DNA of 64,000 nt from Calliopsis andreniformis (Eukaryota; Arthropoda; Insecta; Hymenoptera; Andrenidae). A program made the translations under genes and the position numbers. The notes under the pieces are model-generated. The model was not told where the DNA came from and did no database searches. It saw only the letters and a list, made by a program, of their open reading frames with translations. The stretch is taken from assembly GCF_051401765.1 (NCBI RefSeq), contig NW_027480600.1:783664-847663 (forward strand). The letters run 5' to 3'. Numbering within the stretch: position 1 is the first letter of the stretch; each line of letters begins with the position of its first letter. Positions 39,475 through 51,800 of the stretch are shown piece after piece.

Positions 39475-39499
39475 GACGTCAAGCATCAAGAGTTAACCC
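39475..39499 (+). repeat. GACGTC / GTTAAC island ending the 1584-bp unit
   Basis: A short non-heptamer patch beginning GACGTCAAG and followed by AAGAGTTAACCC carries two six-base palindromes, GACGTC and GTTAAC. GACGTC starts at 36857, 39475, 41059, 45617, 49343, 53962, 58596 and 61203. The copy at 58596 reads AAGGATCAAG and that at 61203 reads AAGCTTCAAG, while most read AAGCATCAAG. It is a clean landmark for tracing the unit; any protein-binding role would be speculation. Confidence 0.85.
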
Positions 39500-39538
39500 T
39501 CAGTCCTCGTCCTCAATCCACAACCCTCAATCCTCAAC

Positions 39539-41102
39539 CTTCAATCCTCAATACTCAATCTTCAATCCTCAATCCTCAGTCCTCAAACCTCAATTCTGAA
39601 TCCTCAATCCTGAATCCTCAATCTTCAGCTCTCACTCCTCAGCAATCAGTTGTCAATCCTCAATCCTCAATAGAATATCCTCAATTCACAGTTTTCAATA
39701 CTCAATACTCAATCTGCGATCATCCAACCTCTATCCACAAACATCAATTCTCATCACTCAACCCTCAACACTCAGTCCTCAATGTTCAATCCTCAATCCT
39801 CAATTCTCAATCTTCATTCCTCAATACTGAATCTTCAATCCTCAATACTCAATCTTCAATCCTCAATACTCAATCCTCAATCCTCAATCCTCAATCCTCA
39901 ATCATCAATCCTCAATCTTCAAAACTCAATCCTCAATCCTCAATCCTCAATTCTCAACCATCAATCCTCAATTCTCAATACTCAATAGAATATCCTGAAT
40001 TCTCAGGATTCAATACTCAAACCTCAATCCTCAACCCTCAGCCCTCATCCTCCATCCTCAATCCTCAATCCTCAATCCTCAATCCTCAATCCTCAATCCT
40101 CAATAATCAATTTTCAATCTTCAATCCTCAATCCTCAATCCTCAATCCTCCATCCTCAATCCTCAGTCATCAATCCTCAATCTTCAATGCTCAATCGTCA
40201 ATCCGCAGTCCTCAACCCTCAATCCTCAATCCTCAAGCGTCAATCCTCAAACCTCAATCCTCTACCCTCAGCCCTCATCCTCCATCCTCAATCCCCAATC
40301 CTCAATCCTCAACCTTCAATCCTCAATACTCAATCCTCAATCCTCAGTCCTCAATCCTCAATCCTCAATCATCAATCCTCAATCCTCAACCGTCTGTCCT
40401 CGTCCTCAGTCCTCAACCCTCAATCCTCTATCCTCAAATCTCAATCCTCAACCGTCAGTCCTCGTCCTCAGTCCTCAACCCTCAATCCTCAATCATCAAT
40501 ACTCAATCTTCAATCCTCAATCCACAATCCTCAATCCTCAATATCCAACACACAACTCTCAACCATCAATCACCAATATTCAACCATCAATCCTCAATTC
40601 TCAATACTCAATAGAATATCCTGAATCCTCATGGTTCAATGCTCAATCCCCAATCTTCAATCTTCAAATCTCAATCCACAAACATCAATTCTCATCACTC
40701 AACCCTCAACACTCAGTTCTCAGTCTTCAATCCTCAATCCTCAATCCTCAACCTTCAATCATCAATACTCAATCTTCAATCCTCAATCCTCAATTCTCAA
40801 TCCGCAATCCTCAATCCTGAATCGTCAATCCTCAATCCCCAATCCCCAATCTTCAATCCTCAATCCTCAATCCTCGATACTCAATCTTCAATCTTCAATC
40901 CTCAATACTCAATCTTCAATCCTCAATCCCCAATCCTCAATCCTTAATCCTCGATCTTCAATCCTCAATCCTCAATCTTCAATCGTCAATACTCAATCTG
41001 CAGTCCTCAATCCTCAATACTCAATCCTCAATTCTCAATCCTCAGTCCTCAATCCTCAGACGTCAAGCATCAAGAGTTAACCCTCAGTCCTCGTCCTCAA
41101 TC
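39539..41102 (+). repeat. 1584-bp higher-order unit, copy 2
   Basis: Nearly identical to copy 1, with A module 39,640-39,778, hairpin 39,992-40,009 and B module 40,610-40,719. One small difference: the A module of copy 1 reads CAACAACCAGTCC where this copy has CAACACTCAGTCC. After about 41,102 it joins sequence like 36,901 onward. Confidence 0.92.
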
Positions 41103-41722
41103 CACAACCCTCAATCCTCAATCCCCAATCCTCAATCCTTAATCCACAATCTTCAATCCTCAATCCTCAATTCTCAATCATCAATACTCAATCCTCAATC
41201 CTCAATCCTCAATCCCTAATCCTCAATCTTCAATCCTCAATCCTCAATCCTCAAGCCTCAATCCTCAATCCTAAATCTTCAATCCTGAATACTCAATCTT
41301 CAATCCTCAACCGTCAATCCTCAATCCTCAATCCTCAATCGTCAGTCTTCAATCCTCAATACTCAATCTTCAATCCTCAATCCTCAATCCTCAATCCTCA
41401 ATGCTCATTCTTCTATCCTCAATACCCAATCCTCAATCTTCAATCCTCAATCCTCAATCCTCAACTCTCAATCCTTAATCCTCAGTCCTCAGTCCTCAAA
41501 CCTCAATCCTCAACCCTCAGCCCTCATCCTCAATCCTCAATCCTCAATCCTCAATCCTCAATCATCAATCCTCAATCCTCCATCTTCAATACTCAATCGT
41601 CAATCCGCAGTCCTCAATCCTCAATCCTCAATCCTCAGTCCTCAGACCTCAAACCTCAATCCTCAACCCTCAGCCCTCATCCTCAATCCTCAATCCTCAA
41701 ACCTCAATCCTCAATCCTCAAT
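41103..41722 (+). repeat. Leader block, shortened copy
   Basis: Follows 36,901 onward (offset 4202, then 4209 after one extra heptamer near 41,440). Near 41,575 it skips ahead to sequence like 37,800, omitting the A module that lies between in the full leader. Confidence 0.83.
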
Positions 41723-43153
41723 CTTCAATCCTCAATACTCAATCTTCAATCCTCAATCCTCAGTCCTCAAACCTCAATTCTGAATCCTCAATCCTGAATC
41801 CTCAATCTTCAGCTCTCACTCCTCAGCAATCAGTTGTCAATCCTCAATCCTCAATAGAATATCCTCAATTCACAGTTTTCAATACTCAATACTCAATCTG
41901 CGATCATCCAACCTCTATCCACAAACATCAATTCTCATCACTCAACCCTCAACACTCAGTCCTCAATGTTCAATCCTCAATCCTCAATTCTCAATCTTCA
42001 TTCCTCAATACTGAATCTTCAATCCTCAATACTCAATCTTCAATCCTCAATACTCAATCCTCAATCCTCAATCCTCAATCCTCAATCATCAATCCTCAAT
42101 CTTCAAAACTCAATCCTCAATCCTCATTCCTCAATTCTCAACCATCAATCCTCAATTCTCAATACTCAATAGAATATCCTGAATTCTCAGGATTCAATAC
42201 TCAAACCTCAATCCTCAACCCTCAGCCCTCATCCTCCATCCTCAATCCTCAATCCTCAATCCTCAATCCTCAATCCTCAATCCTCAATAATCAATTTTCA
42301 ATCTTCAATCCTCAATCCTCAATCCTCAATCCTCCATCCTCAATCCTCAGTCATCAATCCTCAATCTTCAATGCTCAATCGTCAATCCGCAGTCCTCAAC
42401 CCTCAATCCTCAATCCTCAAGCGTCAATCCTCAAACCTCAATCCTCTACCCTCAGCCCTCATCCTCCATCCTCAATCCCCAATCCTCAATCCTCAACCTT
42501 CAATCCTCAATACTCAATCCTCAATCCTCAGTCCTCAATCCTCAATCCTCAATCATCAATCCTCAATCCTCAACCGTCTGTCCTCGTCCTCAGTCCTCAA
42601 CCCTCAATCCTCTATCCTCAAATCTCAATCCTCAACCGTCAGTCCTCGTCCTCAGTCCTCAACCCTCAATCCTCAATCATCAATACTCAATCTTCAATCC
42701 TCAATCCACAATCCTCAATCCTCAATATCCAACACACAACTCTCAACCATCAATCACCAATATTCAACCATCAATCCTCAATTCTCAATACTCAATAGAA
42801 TATCCTGAATCCTCATGGTTCAATGCTCAATCCCCAATCTTCAATCTTCAAATCTCAATCCACAAACATCAATTCTCATCACTCAACCCTCAACACTCAG
42901 TTCTCAGTCTTCAATCCTCAATCCTCAATCCTCAACCTTCAATCATCAATACTCAATCTTCAATCCTCAATCCTCAATTCTCAATCCGCAATCCTCAATC
43001 CTGAATCGTCAATCCTCAATCCCCAATCCCCAATCTTCAATCCTCAATCCTCAATCCTCGATACTCAATCTTCAATCTTCAATCCTCAATACTCAATCTT
43101 CAATCCTCAATCCCCAATCCTCAATCCTTAATCCTCGATCTTCAATCCTCAAT
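41723..43153 (+). repeat. 1584-bp higher-order unit, copy 3 (right end lost)
   Basis: Offset 3768 from copy 1. Contains A module 41,824-41,962, hairpin 42,176-42,193 and B module 42,794-42,903. It stops at about 43,153, before the GACGTC island, and joins leader-type sequence at a CAATCC-type junction. Confidence 0.9.
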
Positions 43154-44103
43154 CCCTAATCCTCAATCTTCAATCCTCAATCCTCAATCCTCAAGCCTCA
43201 ATCCTCAATCCTAAATCTTCAATCCTGAATACTCAATCTTCAATCCTCAACCCTCAATCCTCAATCCTCAATCCTCAATCGTCAGTCTTCAATCCTCAAT
43301 ACTCAATCTTCAATCCTCAATCCTCAATCCTCAATCCTCAATGCTCATTCTTCTATCCTCAATACCCAATCCTCAATCTTCAATCCTCAATCCTCAATCC
43401 TCAATTCTCAATCCTCAATCCTCAGTCCTCAGTCCTCAAACCTCAATCCTCAACCCTCAGCCCTCATCCTCAATCCTCAATCCTCAATCCTCAATCCTCA
43501 ATCATCAATCCTCAATACTCAATCGTCAATCCTCAATCCTCAGTCGTCAGCCCTCAATTCTGAATCCTCAATCATGTATCCTCAATCTTCATCTCTCAGT
43601 CATCAACAATCAGTTGTCAATCCTCAATCCTCAATAGAATATCCTCAATTCACAGTTTTCAATACTCAATACTCAATCTGCAACCTTCCAACCTCTAACC
43701 ACAAACATCAATTCTCATCACTCAACCCTCAACACTCAGTCGTCAATGTCCAATCCTCAATCCTCAATTCTCAATCTTCATTCCTCAATACTGAATCTTC
43801 AATCCTCAATACTCAACCTTCAATCCTCAATCCTCAATCCTCAATCATCAATCCTCAATCCTCAATCCTCAATCCTCAATCCTCAATACTCAACCTTCAA
43901 TCTTCAATCCTCAATCCTCAATCCTCAATCCTCAATCCTCAATCCTCAGTCATCAATCCTCCATCTTCAATACTCAATCGTCAATCCGCAGTCCTCAATC
44001 CTCAATCCTCAATCCTCAGTCCTCAGACCTCAAACCTCAATCCTCAACCCTCAGCCCTCATCCTCAATCCTCAATCCTCAAACCTCAATCCTCAATCCTC
44101 AAT
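43154..44103 (+). repeat. Leader block, second full copy
   Basis: Matches about 37,012-37,954 at offset 6142-6149, with A module 43,604-43,742. Differences are isolated substitutions, for example CTGTAACC against CTGCAACC in the module. Confidence 0.87.
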
Positions 44104-45660
44104 CTTCAATCCTCAATACTCAATCTTCAATCCTCAATCCTCAGTCCTCAAACCTCAATTCTGAATCCTCAATCCTGAATCCTCAATCATCAGCTCTCAC
44201 TCCTCAGCAATCAGTTGTCAATCCTCAATCCTCAATAGAATATCCTCAATTCACAGTTTTCAATACTCAATACTCAATCTGCGATCATCCAACCTCTATC
44301 CACAAACATCAATTCTCATCACTCAACCCTCAACACTCAGTCCTCAATGTTCAATCCTCAATCCTCAATTCTCAATCTTCATTCCTCAATACTGAATCTT
44401 CAATCCTCAATACTCAATCTTCAATCCTCAATACTCAATCCTCAATCCTCAATCCTCAATCCTCAATCATCAATCCTCAATATTCAAAACTCAATCCTCA
44501 ATCCTCAATCCTCAATTCTCAACCATCAATCCTCAATTCTCAATACTCAACAGAATATCCTGAATTCTCAGGATTCAATACTCAAACCTCAATCCTCAAC
44601 CCTCAGCCCTCATCCTCCATCCTCAATCCTCAATCCTCAATCCTCAATCCTCAATCCTCAATCCTCAATAATCAATTTTCAATCTTCAATCCTCAATCCT
44701 CAATCCTCAATCCTCCATCCTCAATCCTCAGTCATCAATCCTCAATCTTCAATGCTCAATCGTCAATCCGCAGTCCTCAACCCTCAATCCTCAATCCTCA
44801 AGCGTCAATCCTCAAACCTCAATCCTCTACCCTCAGCCCTCATCCTCCATCCTCAATCCCCAATCCTCAATCCTCAACCTTCAATCCTCAATACTCAATC
44901 CTCAATCCTCAGTCCTCAATCCTCAATCCTCAATCATCAATCCTCAATCCTCAACCGTCTGTCCTCGTCCTCAGTCCTCAACCCTCAATCCTCTATCCTC
45001 AAATCTCAATCCTCAACCGTCAGTCCTCGTCCTCAGTCCTCAACCCTCAATCCTCAATCATCAATACTCAATCTTCAATCCTCAATCCACAATCCTCAAT
45101 CCTCAATATCCAACACACAACTCTCAACCATCAATCACCAATATTCAACCATCAATCCTCAATTCTCAATACTCAATAGAATATCCTGAATCCTCATGGT
45201 TCAATGCTCAATCCCCAATCTTCAATCTTCAAATCTCAATCCACAAACATCAATTCTCATCACTCAACCCTCAACACTCAGTTCTCAGTCTTCAATCCTC
45301 AATCCTCAATCCTCAACCTTCAATCATCAATACTAAATCTTCAATCCTCAATCCTCAATTCTCAATCCGCAATCCTCAATCCTGAATCGTCAATCCTCAA
45401 TCCCCAATCCCCAATCCTCAATCCTCAATCCTCGATACTCAATCTTCAATCTTCAATCCTCAATACTCAATCTTCAATCCTCAATCCCCAATCCTCAATC
45501 CTTAATCCTCGATCTTCAATCCTCAATCCTCAATCTTCAATCGTCAATACTCAATCTGCAGTCCTCAATCCTCAATACTCAATCCTCAATTCTCAATCCT
45601 CAGTCCTCAATCCTCAGACGTCAAGCATCAAGAGTTAACCCTCAGTCCTCGTCCTCAATC
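44104..45660 (+). repeat. 1584-bp higher-order unit, copy 4
   Basis: Offset 6149 from copy 1. Contains A module 44,205-44,343, hairpin 44,557-44,574 and B module 45,175-45,284. One heptamer is missing near 45,410 compared with copy 1, after which the offset becomes 6142. The unit ends after the GACGTC island (45,617-45,622). Confidence 0.91.
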
Positions 45661-46063
45661 CACAACCCTCAATCCTCAATCCTCAGTCTTCAATCATCAA
45701 TATTCAATCTTCAATCCTCAATCCTCAATCCTCAATGCTCAATCCTCATTCCTCAATGTTCAATCCTCAATACCCAATCCTCAATCTTCAATCCTCAATC
45801 CTCAATCCTCAATCCTCAGTCCTCAGTCATCAATCCTCAATCTTCAATACTCAATCCTCAATCCTCAATCCTCAATACTCAATAGTCAATCTCCAATCCT
45901 AGATCCTCAATCCCCAATCCTCAATCCTTAATCCTCAATCTTCAATCCTCAATCCTCAATTCTCAATCCTCAATACTCAATCCTCAACCCTCAATCCTCA
46001 ATCCCCAATACTCAATCTTCAATCCTCAATACTCAATCCTCAAACCTCAATCCTCAATCCTCA

Positions 46064-46440
46064 ATCTTCAATCCTGAATACTCAATCTTCAATCCTCAAT
46101 CCTCAATCCTCAATCCTCAATCCTCAATCCTCAATCGCCAGTTTTCAATCCCCAATACTCAATCTTCAATCCTCAATCCTCAATCCTCAATCCTCAATCC
46201 TCAATCCTCAATCCTCAATCTTCAATCCTGAATACTCAATCTTCAATCCTCAATCCTCAATCCTCAATCCTCAATCCTCAATCCTCAATCCTCAATCGCC
46301 AGTCTTCAATCCCCAATACTCAATCTTCAATCCTCAATCCTCAATCCTCAATCCTCAATCCTCAATCCTCAATGTTCAATCCTGAATACTCAATCTTCAA
46401 TCCTCAATCCTCAATCCTCAATCCTCAATCCTCAATCCTC
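46064..46440 (+). repeat. 154/161-bp tandem units (22-23 heptamers)
   Basis: The landmark ATCCTGAATACTCAATC starts at 46,071, 46,225 and 46,379 (154 bp apart, 22 heptamers). TCGCCAGT with following CCCCAATACTC lies near 46,135 and 46,296 (161 bp apart, 23 heptamers). The seven-bp difference is one heptamer gained or lost in the perfect runs between landmarks. Similar blocks occur near 49,862, 54,481, 61,337, 61,911 and 63,426. Confidence 0.9.
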
Positions 46441-46509
46441 AATCCTCAGTCCTCAAACCTCAATTCTGAATCCTCAATCCTGAATCCTCAATCTTCAGCT
46501 CTCAGTCCT

Positions 46510-46648
46510 CAACAATCAGCTGTCAATCATCAATCCTCAATAGAATATCCTCAATTCACAGTTTTCAATACTCAATACGCAATCTGCGATCTTCCAACCT
46601 CTATCCACAAACATCAATTCTCATCACTCAACCCTCAACACTCAGTCC
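46510..46648 (+). repeat. 139-bp module, subfamily A (representative; 30 copies)
   Basis: The module starts CAACAATCAGYTGTCAATC (or CAGCAATC), passes through AATAGAATATCCTCAATTC and ACAGTTTTCAATACTC, then CCACAAACATCAATTCTC, and ends CAACACTCAGTCC. Copies start at 797, 1873, 4733, 5809, 16605, 25142, 26365, 27512, 32167, 33257, 33774, 36009, 37455, 38056, 39640, 41824, 43604, 44205, 46510, 48543, 50075, 52891, 54694, 57490, 58139, 59181, 60390, 61550, 62173 and 63639. Twenty-eight are 139 bp; those at 16605 and 25142 lose the end. The inner 110 bp (from AATAGAAT) is shared with subfamily B. It is the most G-containing recurrent part of the array and is not a multiple of seven long. Confidence 0.93.
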
Positions 46649-48861
46649 TCAATGTTCAATCCTCAATCCTCAATTCTCAATCTTCATTCCTCAATACTGA
46701 ATCTTCAATCCTCAATACTCAATCTTCAATCCTCAATCCTCAATCCTCAATCCTCAATCCTCAATCCTCAATCCTCAAGCGTCAATCCTCAAACCTCAAT
46801 CCTCAACCCTCAGCTCTCATCCTCCATCCTCAATCCTCAATCCTCAATCCTCAATCTTCAATCCTCAATCCCCAGTCCTCAATCTTCAATCCTCAATCCT
46901 CAATTCTCAATCCTCAATCCTCAATCCTCAGTCATCAATCCTCAATCTTCAATCCCCAATCCTCAATCTTCAATCCTCCATCCTCAATCCTCGATACTCA
47001 ATCCTCAATCTTCAATAGTCAATACTCAATATTCAATCCTCAATCCCCAATCCTCAATTCTTAATCCTCTATCCTCAATGCTCAATCCCCAACCTTCAAT
47101 CTTCAAATCTCAATCCACAAACATCAATTCTCATCAATCAACCCTCAACACTCAGTTCTCAGTCTTCAATCCTCAATCCTCAATCCTCAACCTTCAATCA
47201 TCAATACTCAATCTTCAATCCTCAATCCTCAATTCTCAATCCGCAATCCGCAATCCTCAATCGTCAATCCTCAATCCCCAATCCTCAATTCTCAATCCTC
47301 AATACTCAATCTTCAATCCTCAATCCTCAATCCTCAATCCTCAATCCTCAATCCTCAGTCATCAATCCTCAGTCCTCAATACTCAATCGTCAATTCTCAG
47401 TCCTCCATCCTCAATTCTCAATCCTCAATCATCAGTCCTCAGTCCTCAAACCTCAATCCTCAACCCTCAGCCCTCATCCTCAATCCTCAATCCTAAATCC
47501 TCAATCATGAATCTTCAATCCTCAATCCTCAATCATCAATCCTCAATCCACAATACTCAATCATCAATCCTCAATCCTCAATCCTCAATCCTCAATCCTC
47601 AATCCTCGGTCATCAATCCTCAATCCTCGATACTCAATCGTCAATCCTCAGTCCTCAATCCTCAATCATCAAACCTCAAACCTCAATCCTCAACCCTCAG
47701 TCCTCGTCCACAATCCTCAATCCCCAATCCTCAATCTTCAATCCTCAATCCTCAATCCTCAATCCTCAATCCTCAATCCTCAATCATCAATACTCAATCT
47801 TCAATCCTCAATCCTCAATCCTCAATCCTCAATCCTCAATCTTCAATCCTGAATAATCAATTTCCAATCCTAGATCCTCAATCCCCAATCCTCAATCCTT
47901 AATTCTCAATCTTCAATCCTCAATCCCCAGTCCTCAATCTTCAATCCTCAATGCTCAATCCTCAATCCTCAATCTTCAATCCTCAATCCTCAATCCTCAA
48001 TCATCAAACCTCAAACCTCAATCCTCAACCCTCAGTCCTCGTCCTCAATCCTCAATCCTCAATCCTCAGTCATCAGTCCTCAATCCTCAATCCTCAATCC
48101 TCAATCTTCAATCCTCAATCCCCAGTCCTCAATCTTCAATCCTCAATCCTCAATTCTCAATCCTCAATCCTCAATCCTCAGTCATCAATCCTCAATCTTC
48201 AATCCCCAATCCTCAATCTTCAATCCTCCATCCTCAATCCTCGATACTCAATCCTCAATCTTCAATAGTCAATACTCAATATTCAATCCTCAATCCCCAA
48301 TCCCCAATCCTTAATCCTCTATCCTCAATGCTCAATCCCCAACCTTCAATCTTCAAATCTCAATCCACAAACATCAATTCTCATCAATCAACCCTCAACA
48401 CTCAGTTCTCAGTCTTCAATCCTCAATCCTCAATCCTCAACCTTCAATCATCAATACTCAATCTTCAATCCTCAATCCTCAGTCCTCAAACCTCAATTCT
48501 GAATCCTCAATCCTGAATCCTCAATCTTCAGCTCTCAGTCCTCAGCAATCAGTTGTCAATCCTCAATCGTCAATAGAATATCCTCAATTCACAGTTTTCA
48601 ATACTCAATACTCAATCTGCGATCATCCAACCTCTATCCACAAACATCAATTCTCATCACTCAACCCACAACACTCAGTCCTCAATGTTCAATCCTCAAT
48701 CCTCAATTCTCAATCTTCATTCCTCAATACTGAATCTTCAATCTTCAATACTCAATCTTCAATCCTCAATCCTCAATCCTCAATCCTCAATTCTCAATCC
48801 TCAATCCTCAATCATCAATCCTCAATCTTCAAAACTCAATCCTCAATCCTCAATCCTCAAT

Positions 48862-51800
48862 TCTCAACCATCAATCCTCAATTCTCAATACTCAATAGAA
48901 TATCCTGAATCCTCATGGTTCAATGCTCAATCCCCAATCTTCAATCTTCAAATCTCAATCCACAAACATCAATTCTCATCACTCAACCCTCAACACTCAG
49001 TTCTCAGTCTTCAATACTCAATCCTCAATCCTCAACCTTCAATCATCAATACTCAATCTTCAATCCTCAATCCTCAATTCTCAATCCGCAATCCTCAATC
49101 CTGAATCATCAATCCTCAATCCCCAATCCCCAATCTTCAATCCTCAATCCTCAATCCTCGATACTCAATCTTCAATCTTCAATCCTCAATACTCAATCTT
49201 CAATCCTCAATCCCCAATCCTCAATCCTTAATCCTCGATCTTCAATCCTCAATCCTCAATCTTCAATCGTCAATACTCAATCTGCAGTCCTCAATCCTCA
49301 ATCCTCAATCCTCAATTCTCAATCCTCAATCCTCAATCCTCAGACGTCAAGCATCAAGAGTTAACCCTCAGTCCTCGTCCTCAATCCTCAGCCCTCAATC
49401 CTCAATCCTCAATCTTCAATCATCAATATTCAATCTTCAATCCTCAATCCTCAATCCTCAATGCTCAATCCTCATTCCTCAATGTTCAATCCTCAATACC
49501 CAATCCTCAATCTTCAATCCTCAATCCTCAATCCTCAATCCTCAGTCCTCAGTCATCAATCCTCAATCTTCAATACTCAATCCTCAATCCTCAATCCTCA
49601 ATACTCAATAGTCAATCTCCAATCCTAGATCCTCAATCCCCAATCCTCAATCCTTAATCCTCAATCTTCAATCCTCAATCCTCAATTCTCAATCCTCAAT
49701 ACTCAATCCTCAACCCTCAATACTCAATCCCCAATACTCAATCTTCAATCCTCAATCCTCAATCCTCAATCCTCAATCCTCAATCCTCAATCTTCAATCC
49801 TGAATACTCAATCTTCAATCCTCAATCCTCAATCCTCAATCCTCAATCCTCAATCCTCAATCGCCAGTCTTCAATCCCCAATACTCAATCTTCAATCCTC
49901 AATCCTCAATCCTCAATCCTCAATCCTCAATCCTCAATGTTCAATCCTGAATACTCAATCTTCAATCCTCAATCCTCAATCCTCAATCCTCAATCCTCAA
50001 TCCTCAATCCTCAGTCCTCAAACCTCAATTCTGAATCCTCAATCCTGAATCCTCAATCTTCAGCTCTCAGTCCTCAACAATCAGCTGTCAATCATCAATC
50101 CTCAATAGAATATCCTCAATTCACAGTTTTCAATACTCAATACGCAATCTGCGATCTTCCAACCTCTATCCACAAACATCAATTCTCATCACTCAACCCT
50201 CAACACTCAGTCCTCAATGTTCAATCCTCAATCCTCAATTCTCAATCCGCAATCCGCAATCCTCAATCGTCAATCCTCAATCCCCAATCCTCAATTCTCA
50301 ATCCTCAATACTCAATCTTCAATCCTCAATCCTCAATCCTCAATCCTCAATCCTCAATCCTCAGTCATCAATCCTCAGTCCTCAATACTCAATCGTCAAT
50401 TCTCAGTCCTCCATCCTCAATTCTCAATCCTCAATCATCAGTCCTCAGTCCTCAAACCTCAATCCTCAACCCTCAGCCCTCATCCTCAATCCTCAATCCT
50501 AAATCCTCAATCATGAATCTTCAATCCTCAATCCTCAATCCTCAATCCTCAATCCACAATACTCAATCTTCAATCCTCAATCCTCAATCCTCAATCCTCA
50601 ATCCTCAATCCTCGGTCATCAATCCTCAATCCTCAATACTCAATCGTCAATCCTCAGTCCTCAATCCTCAATCATCAAACCTCAAACCTCAATCCTCAAC
50701 CCTCAGTCCTCGTCCACAATCCTCAATCCCCAATCCTCAATCTTCAATCCTCAATCCTCAATCCTCAATCCTCAATCCTCAATCCTCAATCATCAATACT
50801 CAATCTTCAATCCTCAATCCTCAATCCTCAATCCTCAATCCTCAATCTTCAATCCTGAATAATCAATTTCCAATCCTAGATCCTCAATCCCCAATCCTCA
50901 ATCCTTAATTCTCAATCTTCAATCCTCAATCCCCAGTCCTCAATCTTCAATCCTCAATGCTCAATCCTCAATCCTCAATCTTCAATCCTCAGTCCTCAAT
51001 CCTCAATCATCAATCCTCAAACCTCAATCCTCAACCCTCAGTCCTCGTCCTCAATCCTCAATCCTCAATCCTCAGTCATCAGTCCTCAATCCTCAATCCT
51101 CAAATCTCAATCCTCAACCGTCAGACCTCATCCTCAATCCTCAACCCTCAATCCTCAATCCTCAATCTTCAATCATCAATACTCAATCGTCAATACTCAA
51201 TCCTCAATCCTCAATCCTAAAATCCTCAATCCCCAATATTCAACACACAACCCTCAACCATCAATCCTCAATACTCAACCATCAATACTCAATTCTCAAT
51301 ACTCAATAGAATATCCTGAATTCTCAGTTTTCAATACTCAATCCTCAATCTTCAATCTTCATGTCTCCATCCACCAACATCAATTCTCATCACCCAACCC
51401 TCAACACCCAGCCCTCATCCTCCATCCTCAATCCTCAATCCTCAATCCTCAATCTTCAATCCTCAATAATCAGCCTCCAATCCTAGATCCTCAATCCCCA
51501 ATCCTCAATCCTTGATCCCCAATCTTCAATCCTCAATGCACAGTCCTCGATCTTCAATCCTCAATGCTCAAACCTCAATCCTCCATCCTCAGTCATCAGT
51601 CCTCAATCCCCAATCGTCAAACCTCAATCCTCAACCGTCAGTCCTCGTCCTCAATCCTCAACCCTCAATCCTCAATCCTCAATCTCCAATCATCAATACT
51701 CAATCTTCAATACTCAATCCTCAATCCTCAATCCTAAAATCCTCAATCCCCAATATTCAACACACAACCCACAACCATCCATCCTCAATACTCAACCATC

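Larger units (their letters stand above)
37955..39538 (+). repeat. 1584-bp higher-order unit, copy 1
   Basis: The unit starts at a run of TCTTCAATCCTCAATACTC and ends after the GACGTC...GTTAAC island. It contains an A module (38,056-38,194), a shortened B module with a perfect hairpin (38,408-38,425), and a full B module (39,026-39,135). The next copy follows directly at an exact offset of 1584 bp. Confidence 0.92.
45661..48861 (+). repeat. Mosaic block with 154/161-bp tandem units
   Basis: Contains A modules at 46,510-46,648 and 48,543-48,681. The first 360 bp recur near 49,385, 54,003 and 58,640. About 46,308-47,250 recurs near 58,979-59,930 (offset 12,671). About 46,842-47,229 recurs at 48,092-48,479 (offset 1250). 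No gene is seen. Confidence 0.85.
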
